Assembly: GCA_021771675.1 (NCBI GenBank)
Contig: JAETOP010000024.1
Coordinates: 1 to 36,542, forward strand
Reading direction: 5' to 3'
Origin: Oscillospiraceae bacterium
GTDB taxonomy: Bacteria > Bacillota_A > Clostridia > Oscillospirales > Oscillospiraceae
DNA length: 36,542 nucleotides
The translations under genes and the position numbers were made by a program. The notes below the pieces were generated by a model that was not told where the DNA came from, ran no database searches, and saw only the letters and a program-made list of their open reading frames with translations. Numbering within the stretch: position 1 is the first letter of the stretch; every line of letters begins with the position of its first letter. Below, piece after piece: positions 16,021-23,216 of this stretch.

Positions 16021-17406
16021 ATGGTACATTGTTATAAACAGGGAGGACTGAATATCGTCCTCGATACCTATTCCGGCAGCGTCCATGTGGTGGACGAGGT
16101 GGCCTATGACATCATCGGCATGTTCCAGGAAAAGACCACGGAGGAAATTGTGGATGAGATCCTTTCCAAATATCCAGGCAGGGAGGATGTGACCGCCGAG
16201 GAAATCCGTCAGTGCTGCGACGAGGTTCAGACGCTGAAGGATCAGGGCAAGCTCTTCACTCCGGATACCTACCGGGAAAAGGCCGGGGAGCTGAAGCGGC
16301 GCAGTGCCGGTGTGGTGAAGGCCCTGTGCCTCCACGTTGCCCACACCTGCAACCTGAATTGCTCCTACTGCTTCGCCAGCCAGGGAAAGTACCACGGCGA
16401 CCGGGCCCTGATGTCCTTTGAGGTGGGCAAGCAGGCCCTGGACTTTCTGGTGGCCAATTCCGGCTCCCGGCACAATCTGGAGGTGGACTTCTTTGGCGGC
16501 GAGCCGCTGATGAATTTTGACGTGGTGAAGCAGCTGGTGGCCTATGCCCGGAGCATTGAGAAGGAGGCGGGGAAGAATTTCCGCTTCACCCTCACCACCA
16601 ACGGTATGCTCATCAACGACGACGTGATCGACTTTGCCAACAAAGAAATGAGCAATGTGGTGCTCAGTCTGGACGGGCGCAAGGAGGTTCACGACCGGTT
16701 CCGGGTGGACTATGCCGGAAAGGGAAGCTGGGAGCGGATCGTCCCCAAATTCCAGAAGCTGGTTCAGGCCCGGGGCGGCAAGAACTACTATATGCGGGGC
16801 ACCTTCACCCATGCCAACCCGGACTTCCTGAAGGATATTCAGCAAATGCTGGATTTGGGCTTTACGGAGCTGAGCATGGAGCCGGTGGTCTGCCCAGCGG
16901 ACGACCCCTCCGCCCTGACCCAGGAGGATTTGCCCATTGTTTTGGAGCAGTACGAGCAGCTTGCCCAGCTGATGCTTCAAAGAAGAAAAGAGGGCAGACC
17001 CTTCACCTTCTATCACTATATGATCGATTTGAAGGGCGGCCCCTGCATCTACAAGCGGATTTCCGGCTGCGGCAGCGGAACGGAGTATATGGCCGTCACC
17101 CCCTGGGGGGACCTGTACCCCTGCCATCAGTTTGTGGGAGAGGAAAAGTTCAAGCTGGGCAATGTATGGGACGGCGTGACGAATCAGGAACGCCAGAGTG
17201 AATTCGCTTCCTGCAATGTCTATGCCCATCCTGAGTGCGCCGACTGCTGGGCCAAGCTCTATTGCTCCGGCGGCTGCGCGGCCAATGCCTACCACGCCAC
17301 CGGCTCCGTCACTGGTGTCTATCAGTATGGCTGTGAGCTTTTCCGCAAGCGCATGGAGTGCGCCATCATGGTGGAAGCGGCAAAGGCTCTGGAAGGAAAC
17401 GGCTGA
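16021..17406 (+). CDS. scfB: SCIFF radical SAM maturase (thioether-forming)
   Basis: This 461-residue enzyme has an N-terminal peptide-recognition (RRE-like) region (~1-80), then the radical SAM core with the iron-sulfur motif CNLNCSYC (C110, C114, C117). It also has the SAM-site DFFGGEPLMNF run and a C-terminal SPASM domain rich in cysteine (CGSGTEYMAVTPWGDLYPCHQF, then CADCWAKLYCSGGCAAN), which binds two auxiliary [4Fe-4S] clusters. Characterised homologues form the thioether in SCIFF peptides. The start at 16021 has TAGGAG 8 nt upstream; the longer open frame reaching back to 15856 overlaps the SCIFF gene and is rejected. The stop overlaps the next start (TGATG). Confidence 0.95.
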   Translation: MVHCYKQGGLNIVLDTYSGSVHVVDEVAYDIIGMFQEKTTEEIVDEILSKYPGREDVTAEEIRQCCDEVQTLKDQGKLFTPDTYREKAGELKRRSAGVVKALCLHVAHTCNLNCSYCFASQGKYHGDRALMSFEVGKQALDFLVANSGSRHNLEVDFFGGEPLMNFDVVKQLVAYARSIEKEAGKNFRFTLTTNGMLINDDVIDFANKEMSNVVLSLDGRKEVHDRFRVDYAGKGSWERIVPKFQKLVQARGGKNYYMRGTFTHANPDFLKDIQQMLDLGFTELSMEPVVCPADDPSALTQEDLPIVLEQYEQLAQLMLQRRKEGRPFTFYHYMIDLKGGPCIYKRISGCGSGTEYMAVTPWGDLYPCHQFVGEEKFKLGNVWDGVTNQERQSEFASCNVYAHPECADCWAKLYCSGGCAANAYHATGSVTGVYQYGCELFRKRMECAIMVEAAKALEGNG

Positions 17407-18770
17407 TGACCACCCCAATTCTGGATTTTGTGGCGGGGTATGCCGCTTCCCAGCCCCTGCGGCTTCATATGCCGGGGCATAAGGGGAAAAACGTTCTGGG
17501 ATTGGAGCAGCTGGACATCACCGAAATCCCCGGGGCGGATGTGCTGTACCACCCCACGGGCATCATTCTGGAAAGTGAAAGAAACGCTGCCGACCTGTTT
17601 GGCACCCGGCGGACGGTGTATTCTGTGGAGGGCTCGTCCCTGCCCATTCGGGCCATGGTTTACCTGACGGCGCTGTATGCCAGAAGCCTGGGGCAGCGGC
17701 CCTTGATTGCCGCCGGGAGAAATGCTCACAAGGTCTTTGTCACCGCCGCCGCGCTGCTGGATGTGGAAACCCACTGGCTCTATCCGGAAAATGGGGGAAA
17801 TCTGCTGCACTGTGAGATTACCCCCCGAAGCTTGGAAGCGTACCTGAAAAAGGCCCCCAGAATCCCCACCGCTGTGTACATTACCAGTCCGGATTATCTG
17901 GGGAATATGGCGGATGTGGCGGGGCTTTCCCGGGTGTGCCGGGACTATGGCTGCCTGCTTCTGGTGGACAACGCCCATGGCGCATACCTGAATTTCCTGG
18001 AAACAAGCCGCCATCCCATGGCGCTGGGAGCGGATATGTGCTGTGATTCTGCCCACAAGACCCTGCCTGTGCTCACCGGGGGAGCCTATCTGCATATTTC
18101 CAAAACCGCCCCGTCCCTGTTTGCGGAGGCGGCGGATCAGGCTATGGCCCTATTTGCTTCCACCAGCCCCTCCTACCTGATTCTGGAGTCCCTGGACAGG
18201 GCCAATGAGACCCTCGCCTCCGGCTGGGCGGATTCTCTTCGCCGGGCGGCGGGAATCTGGGAGCGGGTCAAGCTGGATTTGCAACGAGCGGGATTTCAAC
18301 TGACCGGGCAGGAGCCTATGAAGCTGACCATTCTTCCTAAGTCCTATGGCTACACCGGGGATGCGCTCTCCCGGATGCTGGAGGAGAAGCAAATCTACAG
18401 TGAATTTGCCGACCCCGACCATCTGGTGCTGATGCTTCCGGTGGAATTTGACGCTGGTTTGCCGGAACGGCTGCTTAAGGCATTCCTGGCCATCCCCCGG
18501 CGGGAGAAAATGAACGCACCTGCCCCGGTGCTGCAACGGGCCAAGGCTGTTCTGTCCCCCCACGAGGCGCTGCTGTGCCCCTCCCGGCAAATCGATGTAG
18601 AGCAGGCTGTGGGCAAAATCATGGCGGACCCCACTGTCAGCTGTCCTCCCGCCATCCCGGTGGTCTGCGCCGGGGAGCGAATCGAGGCGTGGGCTGCGGC
18701 GGCTATGGAATACTATGGCATCAACCGGGTGCGAGTCATTTTGGAGGATGATTCCTTATTAACGCTGTGA
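17406..18770 (+). CDS. PLP-dependent Orn/Lys/Arg decarboxylase-family protein (short form)
   Basis: This 454-residue fold-type I PLP enzyme has RLHMPGHKGK near the N-terminus, LVDNAHGAYL (PLP-binding Asp) and the Schiff-base lysine in DSAHKTLPVLTGGAYLH. A C-terminal decarboxylase domain follows (~380-450; REKMNAPAP, GRIEAW-like end). This is the YaaO/SpeA-like short group, often annotated as an arginine/lysine/ornithine decarboxylase or simply as an aminotransferase class I/II-fold protein. The substrate cannot be assigned from sequence. It is translationally coupled to the SCIFF maturase by TGATG, an arrangement that suggests co-expression but not necessarily a shared pathway. Confidence 0.85.
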   Translation: MTTPILDFVAGYAASQPLRLHMPGHKGKNVLGLEQLDITEIPGADVLYHPTGIILESERNAADLFGTRRTVYSVEGSSLPIRAMVYLTALYARSLGQRPLIAAGRNAHKVFVTAAALLDVETHWLYPENGGNLLHCEITPRSLEAYLKKAPRIPTAVYITSPDYLGNMADVAGLSRVCRDYGCLLLVDNAHGAYLNFLETSRHPMALGADMCCDSAHKTLPVLTGGAYLHISKTAPSLFAEAADQAMALFASTSPSYLILESLDRANETLASGWADSLRRAAGIWERVKLDLQRAGFQLTGQEPMKLTILPKSYGYTGDALSRMLEEKQIYSEFADPDHLVLMLPVEFDAGLPERLLKAFLAIPRREKMNAPAPVLQRAKAVLSPHEALLCPSRQIDVEQAVGKIMADPTVSCPPAIPVVCAGERIEAWAAAAMEYYGINRVRVILEDDSLLTL

Positions 18771-18781
18771 AGGGAACAAAA

Positions 18782-19150
18782 ATGAGTATTTGGCAATTCC
18801 GGAAACAAAAAGAAAGCCCTCCCAGACCGTCGTGGGAGGCGATTGTGGAAATGATGCACGGTCAGAACCTTGATGGCTTTTCGGATGAGGTGGCGGATGT
18901 TCTCTATTCCCGGGACAAAGACAAGCGGTACATTGTGCTGAAAAAGGAAAACGGGAATTTTACTTACTAACTGCAAGAGCTGTACCAGTATGATGAAGAT
19001 GAATGGAATTACATTAGCGGACAGGGCGGTGCCTTGCCGGGAATGTGGGTGCCTTTCAGGTGGGATATTGGAAAGTCGATCTTTGAAAACAAAGAAGAAT
19101 TGTTAAGGGAACTGCAAGCGGAACCGGAATACAAACGGTATTTTGAGTAG
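18782..19150 (+). pseudogene. Small hypothetical gene interrupted by one in-frame TAA
   Basis: The frame begins MSIWQFRKQKESPPRPSWE at 18782 and runs 62 codons to TAA at 18968-18970. The very same frame then continues for 59 more codons (LQELYQYDEDEWNYISGQGG ... AEPEYKRYFE) to TAG at 19148-19150. Both parts have the same acidic, Tyr/Trp-rich character, so I read it as one 122-codon gene with a nonsense change of a sense codon such as CAA, AAA or GAA. I do not recognise the family. It sits 11 nt after the decarboxylase-family gene and before rsmE. A sequencing error or stop readthrough would give an intact 122-residue protein. Confidence 0.65.
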
Positions 19151-19176
19151 AATAATTTGTAAAATGAGGTGCGGCA

Positions 19177-19908
19177 ATGACCAGATTTTTTGTGGAAGCC
19201 CAAGACCTCTCCGCCGATGCTCTGCGCCTGACCGGAGAGAATTTCCAGCATGCCAGGGTTCTGCGGCTGAAACCCGGAGAAAAGCTGCTGGTCTGCGACG
19301 GACAGGGCAGGGAAGCCCTCTGCGTTGTTGGGGAAATAGGGGATACCCAAATGGAATTGGAGATTTTGGAGCGCCGGGAGTCCCAGACCGAGGCCGCCGT
19401 CCGGGTCAGCGTGTATATGGCCTTCCCCAAGGCGGACAAGCTGGAGCATGTGATTCAGAAGGCCACCGAGCTGGGGGCCGATGAGATCGTCGCCTTTCCC
19501 TCCGCCCGGTGTGTGTCCCGTCCGGAGGAGAAGAGTCTGAAAAAGAAGCTGGAGCGCTGGCAGAAAATTGCCGCCTCCGCCGCGGAGCAGTCCGGAAGAG
19601 GCCGGATTCCTCAGGTCGTTGTTCTTGGCAGCTTCAAGCAGGCGTTGGAACGGGCGGCCCAGGCGGACAAGGCACTTCTGTTCTATGAGAATGAACACGC
19701 CGTCACCTTGCGGATGGCCCTGGAAAGCGGCTCCTGGAAAACCGTCAGCCTCCTCACCGGCCCGGAGGGCGGCCTGGAGGAAGCCGAGGTGGAGCAGGCG
19801 AGGGAGGCGGGAATGCAGGTCTGCACCCTGGGCAGGCGTATCCTCCGCTGCGAAACCGCTCCCCTGTGCGCTCTTTCCGCCGTGATGTATGCCGCCGGGG
19901 AGATGTGA
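19177..19908 (+). CDS. rsmE: 16S rRNA m3U1498 methyltransferase RsmE
   Basis: This 243-residue SPOUT-class enzyme methylates N3 of U1498 in 16S rRNA. It has an N-terminal PUA-like domain (~1-70; MTRFFVEAQDL, HARVLRLKPGEKLLVCDGQG) and then the knotted methyltransferase domain, with HVIQKATELGADEIVAF, AAEQSGRGRIPQV, LLTGPEGGLEEAEVEQA and the SAM-site end LGRRILRCETAPLCALSAV. Length is normal for the family. It starts with a weak GAGGTG site and ends 50 bp before the duplicated hairpin module. Confidence 0.95.
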   Translation: MTRFFVEAQDLSADALRLTGENFQHARVLRLKPGEKLLVCDGQGREALCVVGEIGDTQMELEILERRESQTEAAVRVSVYMAFPKADKLEHVIQKATELGADEIVAFPSARCVSRPEEKSLKKKLERWQKIAASAAEQSGRGRIPQVVVLGSFKQALERAAQADKALLFYENEHAVTLRMALESGSWKTVSLLTGPEGGLEEAEVEQAREAGMQVCTLGRRILRCETAPLCALSAVMYAAGEM

Positions 19909-19954
19909 GGTATTAGATACAAGATATAAGACACGGGATAAATGTTCCCCAATG

Positions 19955-20045
19955 AAAGAGGAAACCGCCACTGGGCCAAGTGGCGGTTTCCTTTAGAAAT
20001 GTAATTCACTTACAGGGCTGACCGCTTGCCGCAGCGCTCTTCTTC
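19955..20045 (-). ncRNA. Orphan small RNA, paralogue of the antitoxin-like RNA
   Basis: The minus strand has a consensus promoter (20052-20080) and ~90 nt later a 13-bp stem, GGAAACCGCCACT with AGTGGCGGTTTCC (19960-19991). Its 5' part, GCGCTGCGGCAAGCGGT, is identical to that of the RNA at 20290-20389. The opposite strand holds only a scrap of the peptide gene (GNRHWAKW in frame, with no stop at the expected place). The RNA ends are estimates, and the T run after the hairpin is weak. Confidence 0.5.
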
Positions 20046-20109
20046 ACACTTATTATAGTTCAATACGGCTGCTTTGTCAAATCCCCGGAGAAGGGGCTTT
20101 TTATTTGCC
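19961..20109 (-). repeat. Direct repeat copy 1 (hairpin + small RNA + promoter + CCCC/GGGG hairpin)
   Basis: This ~150-bp block is repeated at 20297-20453. In both copies the order is a GAAACCGCCACT hairpin, then GGGCTRACCGCTTGCCGCAG, CTTATTATAGT, a minus-strand -35 box, and CCCCGGAGA.GGGG followed by CTTTTWATTTGCC. Similarity is highest in the promoter and RNA 5' part and lowest in the middle. Confidence 0.8.
20052..20080 (-). promoter_or_regulatory. Promoter of the orphan small RNA
   Basis: TTGACA and TATAAT, 17 bp apart, are read on the minus strand. Both boxes are full consensus. Confidence 0.8.
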
Positions 20110-20126
20110 TACAACAACGATATTTC

Positions 20127-20155
20127 TTGCTTTTTGCCGAAAGAAATGTTATATT
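20127..20155 (+). promoter_or_regulatory. Promoter of the 27-codon peptide gene
   Basis: TTGCTT, a 17-bp spacer and TATATT. The predicted start is near 20162, leaving a ~75-nt leader that can fold before the strong ribosome site. Confidence 0.65.
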
Positions 20156-20235
20156 GAAAACAGGAAAGAAAACAATTCTTTCAGCGCTGCACAATCGGCG
20201 GCGGTTGGCCACATCTCCCGAAAGGGGGTGAGGCA

Positions 20236-20319
20236 ATGCCAATTACATTGACCTTTCACATTCTCAAATGGACTGTGACGATCAGGGTAAAAAGCAGAAA
20301 CCGCCACTCGGCCAAGTGA
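20236..20319 (+). CDS. Small basic peptide, candidate type I toxin
   Basis: The 27-codon ORF has a very strong AAAGGGGGTGA site 5-6 nt upstream. The peptide begins with alternating hydrophobic residues (ITLTFHILKWTVTIRV) and ends basic (KSRNRHSAK). The last codons lie inside the hairpin at 20297-20326, so the tail is partly dictated by the RNA structure. An opposite-strand small RNA with its own consensus promoter overlaps the 3' end of this gene. This is the layout of type I toxin-antitoxin loci, in which the antisense RNA blocks the toxin mRNA. I do not match the peptide to a named toxin family; the function is inferred from layout only. Confidence 0.5.
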   Translation: MPITLTFHILKWTVTIRVKSRNRHSAK

Positions 20320-20389
20320 CGGTTTCATAGGCTTTTGCGTGTGACAACCCAGCTTCCGGGCTAACCGCTTGCCGCAGCGCCCTTTCTTT
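20290..20389 (-). ncRNA. Candidate antisense antitoxin RNA
   Basis: Transcription from the promoter at 20396-20424 should start near 20389 and end at the hairpin 20297-20326, which on this strand is followed by TGCTTTTTACC. The ~100-nt RNA has a 5' stem-loop (GGGC...GCCC around GCTGCGGCAAGCG) and is complementary to the last ~30 nt of the 27-codon ORF and its 3' region. Ends are predictions. Confidence 0.5.
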
Positions 20390-20453
20390 ATGCTTATTAT
20401 AGTCCAATGCGGTCGATTTGTCAAGTCCCCGGAGAGGGGGCTTTTAATTTGCC
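20297..20453 (-). repeat. Direct repeat copy 2 of the small-RNA module
   Basis: It is homologous to 19961-20109 in the same orientation, ~340 bp away. This copy is the intact one: its hairpin overlaps the peptide gene. Confidence 0.8.
20396..20424 (-). promoter_or_regulatory. Promoter of the antisense RNA
   Basis: TTGACA and TATAAT, 17 bp apart, are read on the minus strand; both are full consensus. It is stronger on paper than the opposing peptide promoter. Confidence 0.8.
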
Positions 20454-20469
20454 CTATATCCGGGACGGG

Positions 20470-21327
20470 TCATACCCCCTTGCGGATATGCACGCTGGAG
20501 GAGAGGCCGTCCACCTCAATTTTGCAGGTTCCGTCGCCGTGAATCAGCTTTTTATCCCGTTTCACGGTATCCTGCTCTGTGGAGCAGCTGCCGCTGAGGG
20601 TATCCAGCATGACAGTGAAGCCGCAGTCTTCCGGCAAAGTCAAATCCAAATCGCCGGAAGCGGAATCAATCTGGATGGATTTGGGATGATTGGAGAGATT
20701 GACCTTGGCACCGGCGGAGGCACTGTCCAGATCCAGCTTGCTGAGCGTGCCGGTGAACTCCAGACCGCCGGAGGCGGTATCCATTTCCAGGGAATCTACA
20801 TGGCAGTCCTGGAAGCGGTACTCTCCGCTGGCGGTGTCCACCTCCACCTCATGGGCCGTAAGCCCTGTCACCGTTACGTCAGCGGAGGCGGCTTCAATTT
20901 CCAGCTCCTCACATTCCCAGTTCAGGGGGACGGTGATGTACAGATTCTTATTTACCTGATTGCCCACATTGAAGAAGATAGGACTGCTGTCTGCGCAGCA
21001 CTCCACAAGCAGCTTAGAGCCGTCCTGTTTGAGCACCATGGGGAGCTGGCCGCCGGTTCGATCTTCTGTGACCGTGACGGTGTCGGTATCCGCAGCCTCA
21101 ATGGTAATCTGGCCGGATACCCAGGAAATACTTAGTTTTTCCACTGCGTTGGCAGGCCGGGAATAGGACGCTGCATCCTGTGGTACCACTGAGGTAGTAC
21201 CCTCGGTGGTGGAAATGCGGTGCACATTGTGGTAGCGTTTTTTACCGATGCCTCCAAGCAATGCCATGGTCAAAACGACAGCCAAAATGGAAAACAGGAC
21301 GATTCGGATAATAGCGTTTCGCTTCAT
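20470..21327 (-). CDS. DUF4097-family membrane-anchored beta-solenoid protein
   Basis: This 285-residue protein has one N-terminal membrane segment (~8-27). A long repetitive beta domain follows with DTASGEYRF, DTASGGLEF, DSASAGAKV and DSASGDLDL repeats of ~19 residues, the hallmark of DUF4097 (adhesin-like) proteins. Its function is not established; homologues usually sit behind a padR gene and a HAAS/DUF1700 gene, as here. It starts 1 nt after the upstream gene's stop, the third gene of a tight operon. It probably faces outside the membrane as part of an envelope-stress or sensing module (inference). Confidence 0.88.
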   Translation of the reverse strand: MKRNAIIRIVLFSILAVVLTMALLGGIGKKRYHNVHRISTTEGTTSVVPQDAASYSRPANAVEKLSISWVSGQITIEAADTDTVTVTEDRTGGQLPMVLKQDGSKLLVECCADSSPIFFNVGNQVNKNLYITVPLNWECEELEIEAASADVTVTGLTAHEVEVDTASGEYRFQDCHVDSLEMDTASGGLEFTGTLSKLDLDSASAGAKVNLSNHPKSIQIDSASGDLDLTLPEDCGFTVMLDTLSGSCSTEQDTVKRDKKLIHGDGTCKIEVDGLSSSVHIRKGV

Positions 21328-21328
21328 A

Positions 21329-21988
21329 TCATATATCCTCCTTCAAATCGATGCAGGCATTTACCACGCCTTTCACCGCACCGATGATGGGGAAGATCAG
21401 CCAGGTGATGAACCAGGCGCCGGTGGCAAAGCTGATAAGAAAATACAGCACCAGCCCCACGGTGGAAACCAGGGAGTTTACGCTCTTTTTCAGGCCCTTG
21501 CGGGAAGGACGGTTCTGAATGACTTCTGTGCTGTCCTGCTGTTTCTCCTTGGAACTGGGGGACTTGAACAGGAGCAGCAGAGCGGTGGCGATGGCGACAA
21601 TCACCAATGTGCAGCAAACTCCGACGCCATCCCAGCCCAGCTCGGAGAAAAGCAATATGGGAACGGGGCAGATGATGTACAGAAAAATTGCAATGGCCTT
21701 CATCATTCTGGCCACGGCGTAGGCGGTGCCCTCGAATTCGGGGATGGGGGCGTATACCGGCTCCTGCTCCACGGGGTCATCCTTCGGGGCAGCCTTTCCG
21801 TTGATGATCTCGTTCACATCTCCGATACCGGTGACGGCATAGCGATAGGCCTCCTCCGGCTGCCTGCCCTGGGAAATCAGATCATCATAACGATCCAGGG
21901 TGTTTTGCAGGATTTCCTGCTTGATTTCCTCTACGTCGTCGTTGCCGGCGAAGAGAAGGTTGACATATTGAATCAATTGCTCTCTCAT
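21329..21988 (-). CDS. HAAS/DUF1700-type membrane protein
   Basis: This 219-residue protein has an N-terminal helical HAAS-like signature (VEEIKQEILQNTLDRYDDLI, GRQPEEAYRYAVTGIGDV). About four membrane helices follow between residues ~105 and 215, with a charged Ser/Lys/Gln linker in the middle. Such proteins accompany PadR repressors and are thought to act as anti-sigma-like or accessory membrane factors. The start overlaps the padR stop by 4 bp (ATGA), so translation is coupled. Confidence 0.85.
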   Translation of the reverse strand: MREQLIQYVNLLFAGNDDVEEIKQEILQNTLDRYDDLISQGRQPEEAYRYAVTGIGDVNEIINGKAAPKDDPVEQEPVYAPIPEFEGTAYAVARMMKAIAIFLYIICPVPILLFSELGWDGVGVCCTLVIVAIATALLLLFKSPSSKEKQQDSTEVIQNRPSRKGLKKSVNSLVSTVGLVLYFLISFATGAWFITWLIFPIIGAVKGVVNACIDLKEDI

Positions 21989-22317
21989 TTTCCTTCCTCC
22001 AAAAGCTTATCCATGATTTCCTTGGTTTCCTTCCACTCTTCCTTGAGCCGGAAGCAGGCCTCCCACCCGGCGGGGGTGATGGAATAGTATCGCCGCCGGG
22101 CTCCCGCACCGCTGTCACCCCAGTAGGAGGTGATGAAGCCCTGATCTTCCAGCCGCTTAAAGGCGGTGTAGAGAGTGGCCTCTTTCAGCTCAAACCGACG
22201 GTCGGAGAGGGTGGAAATCACCTTGTTGATCTCGTATCCGTAGCTGTCGCCCCGTGTCAGGCGGGCCAGGATCACGGCATCCGTGTGGCCTCGAATCAAA
22301 TCACCGGCAATGGACAA
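21985..22317 (-). CDS. PadR-family transcriptional regulator
   Basis: This 110-residue winged-helix repressor of the short PadR-s2 type has GDSYGYEINKVISTLSDRRFELKEATLYTAFKRLEDQGFITSYWGDSGAGARRRYYSITPAG. The LYTAFKRLE recognition helix and the GARRRYYSIT wing are fully typical. It is the first gene of the padR-HAAS-DUF4097 operon behind its own promoter (22341-22369), and most PadR proteins repress their own operon. The start has an AAGGAGGG site. Confidence 0.95.
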   Translation of the reverse strand: MSIAGDLIRGHTDAVILARLTRGDSYGYEINKVISTLSDRRFELKEATLYTAFKRLEDQGFITSYWGDSGAGARRRYYSITPAGWEACFRLKEEWKETKEIMDKLLEEGK

Positions 22318-22340
22318 TGCAATCCCTCCTTTTTGACATC

Positions 22341-22369
22341 ATAGTATCACAAAGTACCTCACCTGTCAA
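22341..22369 (-). promoter_or_regulatory. padR operon promoter with an imperfect inverted repeat
   Basis: TTGACA, a 17-bp spacer and TACTAT are read on the minus strand. The spacer and -10 contain GTACTTTGTGATAC, an imperfect inverted repeat that could be the PadR operator. Confidence 0.7.
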
Positions 22370-22387
22370 GGTATCTCTAAATAAAAA

Positions 22388-22870
22388 TTACTTATGATAT
22401 TTGCTCCCGGCCTGAATGGATTCCGCCCGATAGAGCTGCTCCAAAACCATAATTCTCGCCAGGTGGTGGGGGAAGGTCATGGGGCCCATGGAGAGCTTGA
22501 AGTCCGCCCGCTCCTTTACTCTGGGAGCCATGCCGAAGGAGGAGCCGATGAGAAAGCAGGCGCTGCTTTTGCCGGAGAGCTTTACCTCCCGGAGCTTCTG
22601 GGCAAAGCCTTCGCTGGAAAGGGTCTTTCCCTCCGGGGTGAACACACAGAACCAGGCCCCCTTGGGGATGCGGGAGAGGATGGCCTCCGCCTCCTTTTCC
22701 AGCCCGGCGGAAATTTCCGCCGGGGAGGGTTCCTCCGGCAGGCGGCTCTCCGGCAGCTCCAAAAGCTGGAATCGGCAGTAGCCCCCCAGTCGCTTCAAAT
22801 ATTCCGCCGCAGCGGCGGTGTAAAATTTTTCCTTTAGCTTTCCTATGGTAATCAGTGTGATTTCAAACAT
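22388..22870 (-). CDS. rlmH: 23S rRNA pseudouridine-1915 N3-methyltransferase RlmH
   Basis: This 160-residue SPOUT enzyme modifies helix 69 of 23S rRNA. It begins MFEITLITIGKLKEKFY and carries the cofactor-site motif FLIGSSFGM and the C-terminal LSMGPMTFPHHLARIMVLEQLYRAESIQAGSKYHK, diagnostic of RlmH. Length matches the family (~159). An AGGAGGG-type site precedes the start. Confidence 0.97.
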   Translation of the reverse strand: MFEITLITIGKLKEKFYTAAAAEYLKRLGGYCRFQLLELPESRLPEEPSPAEISAGLEKEAEAILSRIPKGAWFCVFTPEGKTLSSEGFAQKLREVKLSGKSSACFLIGSSFGMAPRVKERADFKLSMGPMTFPHHLARIMVLEQLYRAESIQAGSKYHK

Positions 22871-23078
22871 GGTATCCCTCCTGGGTGCATCTGTTTTTCA
22901 ATGATCGTACCACAATCTGCCTGGTATTGCAATGGGTGTTACCGGGAAAAACAAAATGTGCTCGGTTGGTTAATGCAGTAACCCGATAAATTGTAATTTG
23001 CTGCGTGGAACCAATAGACACAAAACAAAATGACCCCGTATTTTGGATACAGGGCCATCTTGCGAAAGGAGTACACTT
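22871..23078. other. Intergenic region with a short relic of a dispersed repeat
   Basis: The run AAATTGTAATTTG near 22990 is shared with the left flank of the inverted-repeat element (33013 onward). No promoter with both boxes is evident for the small gene that follows, although TATAAT-like AT-rich segments exist. Confidence 0.35.
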
Positions 23079-23210
23079 ATGAAGAAGAAAGAGGAAGCAA
23101 AGAAAGAGAAGGATCTATTCTACCGTCCCGCCACAGACCCTCAGGGGAGCTACACCGGCGTCCCGGAGAGATGCGGGGAAAAACCGGTGCAGGATGCGGA
23201 CGATCTGTGA
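23079..23210 (+). CDS. Small acidic-tailed protein of unknown function (43 residues)
   Basis: It begins MKKKEEAKKEKDLFYRPATD and ends with PVQDADDL after DPQGSYTGVPE. The start is preceded by a good GAAAGGAG site. I recognise the DPQGSYTGVP...PVQDADDL pattern as recurring in small Firmicute proteins without assigned function. It has a highly charged Lys/Glu N-terminal part and no membrane segment. It is convergent with ilvE, with 6 bp between the stops. Short length makes standard gene finders miss it. Confidence 0.75.
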   Translation: MKKKEEAKKEKDLFYRPATDPQGSYTGVPERCGEKPVQDADDL

Positions 23211-23216
23211 GAGACG

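Noticed and set aside
20149..20424. 91-codon minus-strand frame through the small-RNA locus
   Set aside because: It starts upstream of the predicted RNA start point, has no ribosome site and crosses the terminator; read as a by-product of the antisense arrangement.
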